Of a DNA stretch of 16,413 nt, positions 14,611 through 16,413 are shown piece after piece. Source of the DNA: an uncultured Bacteroidales bacterium (GTDB taxonomy: Bacteria > Bacteroidota > Bacteroidia > Bacteroidales > Paludibacteraceae); the NCBI GenBank assembly GCA_903873355.1, contig CAIQOG010000209.1:1-16413 (forward strand), written 5' to 3'. The stretch's first letter is position 1; every line of letters begins with the position of its first letter. The position numbers were made by a program, and so were the translations under genes. The notes below the pieces were generated by a model. It saw only the letters and a program-made list of their open reading frames with translations. It did no database searches and was not told where the DNA came from.

Positions 14611-16406
14611 TTCTTCGTATTGCGTTTGCGTTCATTCTCATCAAGATAGATTTTACGCAAACGGATACTTTGTGGTGTAATTTCCACATATTCATCTTCC
14701 TTGATGTATTCGAGCGCTTCTTCCAAACTGAAAACTACAGGTGGAATCAGTTTAGCTTTATCGTCGGCACCCGATGCACGCATGTTGGTGAGTTTCTTTG
14801 ATTTGGTAACATTCACCACCATATCGCCTTCTTTAGCACTTTCGCCAACTACCTGACCACAATAAATTTCGTCTTGCGGGAATATAAAAAATCGTCCACG
14901 ATCCTGCAATTTGTCGATAGCATAAGCAAATGCCGTGCCACTTTCCATAGCAATGATTGAACCGTTATTTCGTTTATCAATATTTCCTTTGAATGGTTGA
15001 TATTCTAAAAAGCGATGCGACATAATGGCTTCACCTGCCGAAGAAGTTAATACTCCGTTACGCAACCCGATAATTCCGCGTGATGGAATCTGGAATTCAA
15101 GTTGAACACGGTCGTTAACTACTTCCATACTAAGCATTTCACCTTTACGCATAGCTACCATTTCAATTATTTTTCCTGAACATTCTTCCGGTAAATTGAT
15201 GGTAAGCTGTTCAATTGGTTCGCAACGTTTCCCGTCAATTTCCTTGAAAATAACCTGAGGCTGACCCACTTGTAACTCGTAACCTTCGCGACGCATGGTT
15301 TCAATCAATACCGACAAGTGCAAAACACCACGTCCGTAAACATGCCATATATCCGAATCCAGATTTTTCTCAACACGCAATGCCAGATTTTTGTCCAGCT
15401 CTTTCATCAAACGGTCGTGTATGTGACGGGAAGTAACATATTTTCCTTCCTTTCCGAAAAATGGTGAAGTATTTATGGTGAAAACCATACTCATGGTTGG
15501 TTCGTCAATAGCAATCGGTTTTAGTGGTTCTGGGTTTTGCAAATCGCAAATTGAATCGCCGATTTCAAAACCTTCGATACCAACCAACGCGCAAATATCA
15601 CCCGATTTTACCTCAGGTGCGCGTGTGCGACCCAGTCCGGTAAATGTATGTAATTCTTTGATTCGACACTTTATCGCTTTTCCATCACGTTTAACCAGAT
15701 TCACATCCATACCTTCGCGCAAAGTGCCGCGATGAACACGTCCAACGGCAATACGACCAACATACGACGAATAATCGAGTGAGGTTATCAGCATTTGTGG
15801 AGTTCCTTCGAGGTATTCCGGTTCAGGAATATGTTCGATAATAGCGTCAAGTAATGGAATAATGCTGTCAGTTTGATTTTTCCAGTCTTCGGACATCCAG
15901 TTTTGTTTGGCAGATCCGTAAACCGTATGGAAATCAAGTTGATTTTCAGTCGCATCGAGGTTGTACATCAGGTCGAAAACCATTTCGTGTACTTCGTCCG
16001 GACGACAGTTTGGTTTGTCAACTTTATTGATAACAACTATCGGTTTCAGACCGATTTGTAATGCTTTTTGCAACACAAAACGGGTTTGTGGCATTGGTCC
16101 TTCAAACGCATCAACCAACAAAAGAACTCCGTCGGCCATGTTCAACACACGTTCCACTTCACCGCCAAAGTCGGCGTGACCGGGTGTGTCAATTATATTA
16201 ATTTTATATCCAAGGTAATCGATGGATACATTTTTAGCTAATATGGTTATACCTCTTTCGCGTTCAAGGTCGTTATTATCCATAATCAACTCTCCCGCGT
16301 TTTCGTTGTCGCGGAACAGGTGTCCGGCGAGTAACATCTTGTCAACCAGTGTAGTTTTACCGTGGTCGACGTGGGCAATAATAGCAATATTTCTAATTTT
16401 CTGCAT
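14607..16406 (-). CDS. typA: TypA/BipA ribosome-associated translational GTPase
   Basis: TypA is an EF-G-like GTPase that binds the 70S ribosome and is needed for stress or low-temperature growth and 50S assembly in other bacteria. The 599-residue protein is full length for the family. The G domain has G1 AHVDHGKT (11-18), G2 RGIT (51-54), G3 DTPGH (73-77) and G4 NKVD (127-130). Domain II follows (about 205-295), then the EF-G III/V-like domains and the TypA-specific C-terminal domain, which is rich in charged residues near the end ([16 protein letters not shown]). The start codon at 16404-16406 lies 7 bp from the window edge, so the promoter is outside. Its TAG stop is supplied by a heptad repeat tract. 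Confidence 0.97.
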   Translation of the reverse strand: MQKIRNIAIIAHVDHGKTTLVDKMLLAGHLFRDNENAGELIMDNNDLERERGITILAKNVSIDYLGYKINIIDTPGHADFGGEVERVLNMADGVLLLVDAFEGPMPQTRFVLQKALQIGLKPIVVINKVDKPNCRPDEVHEMVFDLMYNLDATENQLDFHTVYGSAKQNWMSEDWKNQTDSIIPLLDAIIEHIPEPEYLEGTPQMLITSLDYSSYVGRIAVGRVHRGTLREGMDVNLVKRDGKAIKCRIKELHTFTGLGRTRAPEVKSGDICALVGIEGFEIGDSICDLQNPEPLKPIAIDEPTMSMVFTINTSPFFGKEGKYVTSRHIHDRLMKELDKNLALRVEKNLDSDIWHVYGRGVLHLSVLIETMRREGYELQVGQPQVIFKEIDGKRCEPIEQLTINLPEECSGKIIEMVAMRKGEMLSMEVVNDRVQLEFQIPSRGIIGLRNGVLTSSAGEAIMSHRFLEYQPFKGNIDKRNNGSIIAMESGTAFAYAIDKLQDRGRFFIFPQDEIYCGQVVGESAKEGDMVVNVTKSKKLTNMRASGADDKAKLIPPVVFSLEEALEYIKEDEYVEITPQSIRLRKIYLDENERKRNTKK

Positions 16407-16413
16407 GTAACAC

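Noticed and set aside
15475..15735. Plus-strand open frames opposite typA, clpX, recQ and the minus-strand block
   Set aside because: They are antisense shadows of strongly conserved genes, have no recognisable domains and lack plausible promoters.

Overview
The window looks like ordinary core chromosome of a member of Bacteroidota, most likely order Bacteroidales. The base composition is AT-rich, starts lack Shine-Dalgarno sequences, and several promoters carry the TAnnTTTG -7 box typical of the phylum. The proteins resemble Bacteroidales homologues: SerB with an N-terminal ACT-type region, a long RecQ with an acidic linker, trigger factor of about 450 residues, and small outer-membrane barrel proteins. 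I saw no prophage, insertion sequence, CRISPR array, tRNA or rRNA. The genus cannot be fixed from this sequence.

Layout. Positions 30-4109 hold a minus-strand block read in the order udk (uridine kinase), a PolB-like 3'-5' exonuclease, an MltF-like lytic transglycosylase lipoprotein, and serB. Gaps of 13-48 bp suggest one operon. A 248-bp divergent region (4110-4357) separates it from a plus-strand exported GH20 beta-hexosaminidase (4358-6682), followed by a plus-strand outer-membrane beta-barrel protein (6854-7741). That gene converges on recQ (7800-9992, minus) across a strong bidirectional terminator. Upstream of recQ come clpX, clpP and tig, all minus, so transcription runs tig, clpP, clpX, recQ. 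Both tig and clpP appear to have their own promoters, and clpX is followed by its own terminator. The right end holds a PorT-like barrel gene downstream of typA (BipA).

Functional themes are protein quality control (trigger factor, the ClpXP protease, the ribosome-associated GTPase TypA), DNA repair (RecQ, the exonuclease), cell-wall and glycan turnover (MltF-like enzyme, hexosaminidase), and pyrimidine salvage and serine synthesis. No gene looks novel.

The unexplained structure lies between the genes. Four short tracts with a 7-bp period (unit RACTRYN on the plus strand) each sit at the 3' end of a minus-strand gene: serB, udk, clpP and typA. They supply the stop codons of serB and typA, and the last codons of udk. 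The clpP promoter also sits inside an 18/19-bp inverted repeat, followed by a leader with six AAGT-containing repeats. Two start codons are moved downstream of the longest open frame: tig to 13748 and the transglycosylase to 2665.
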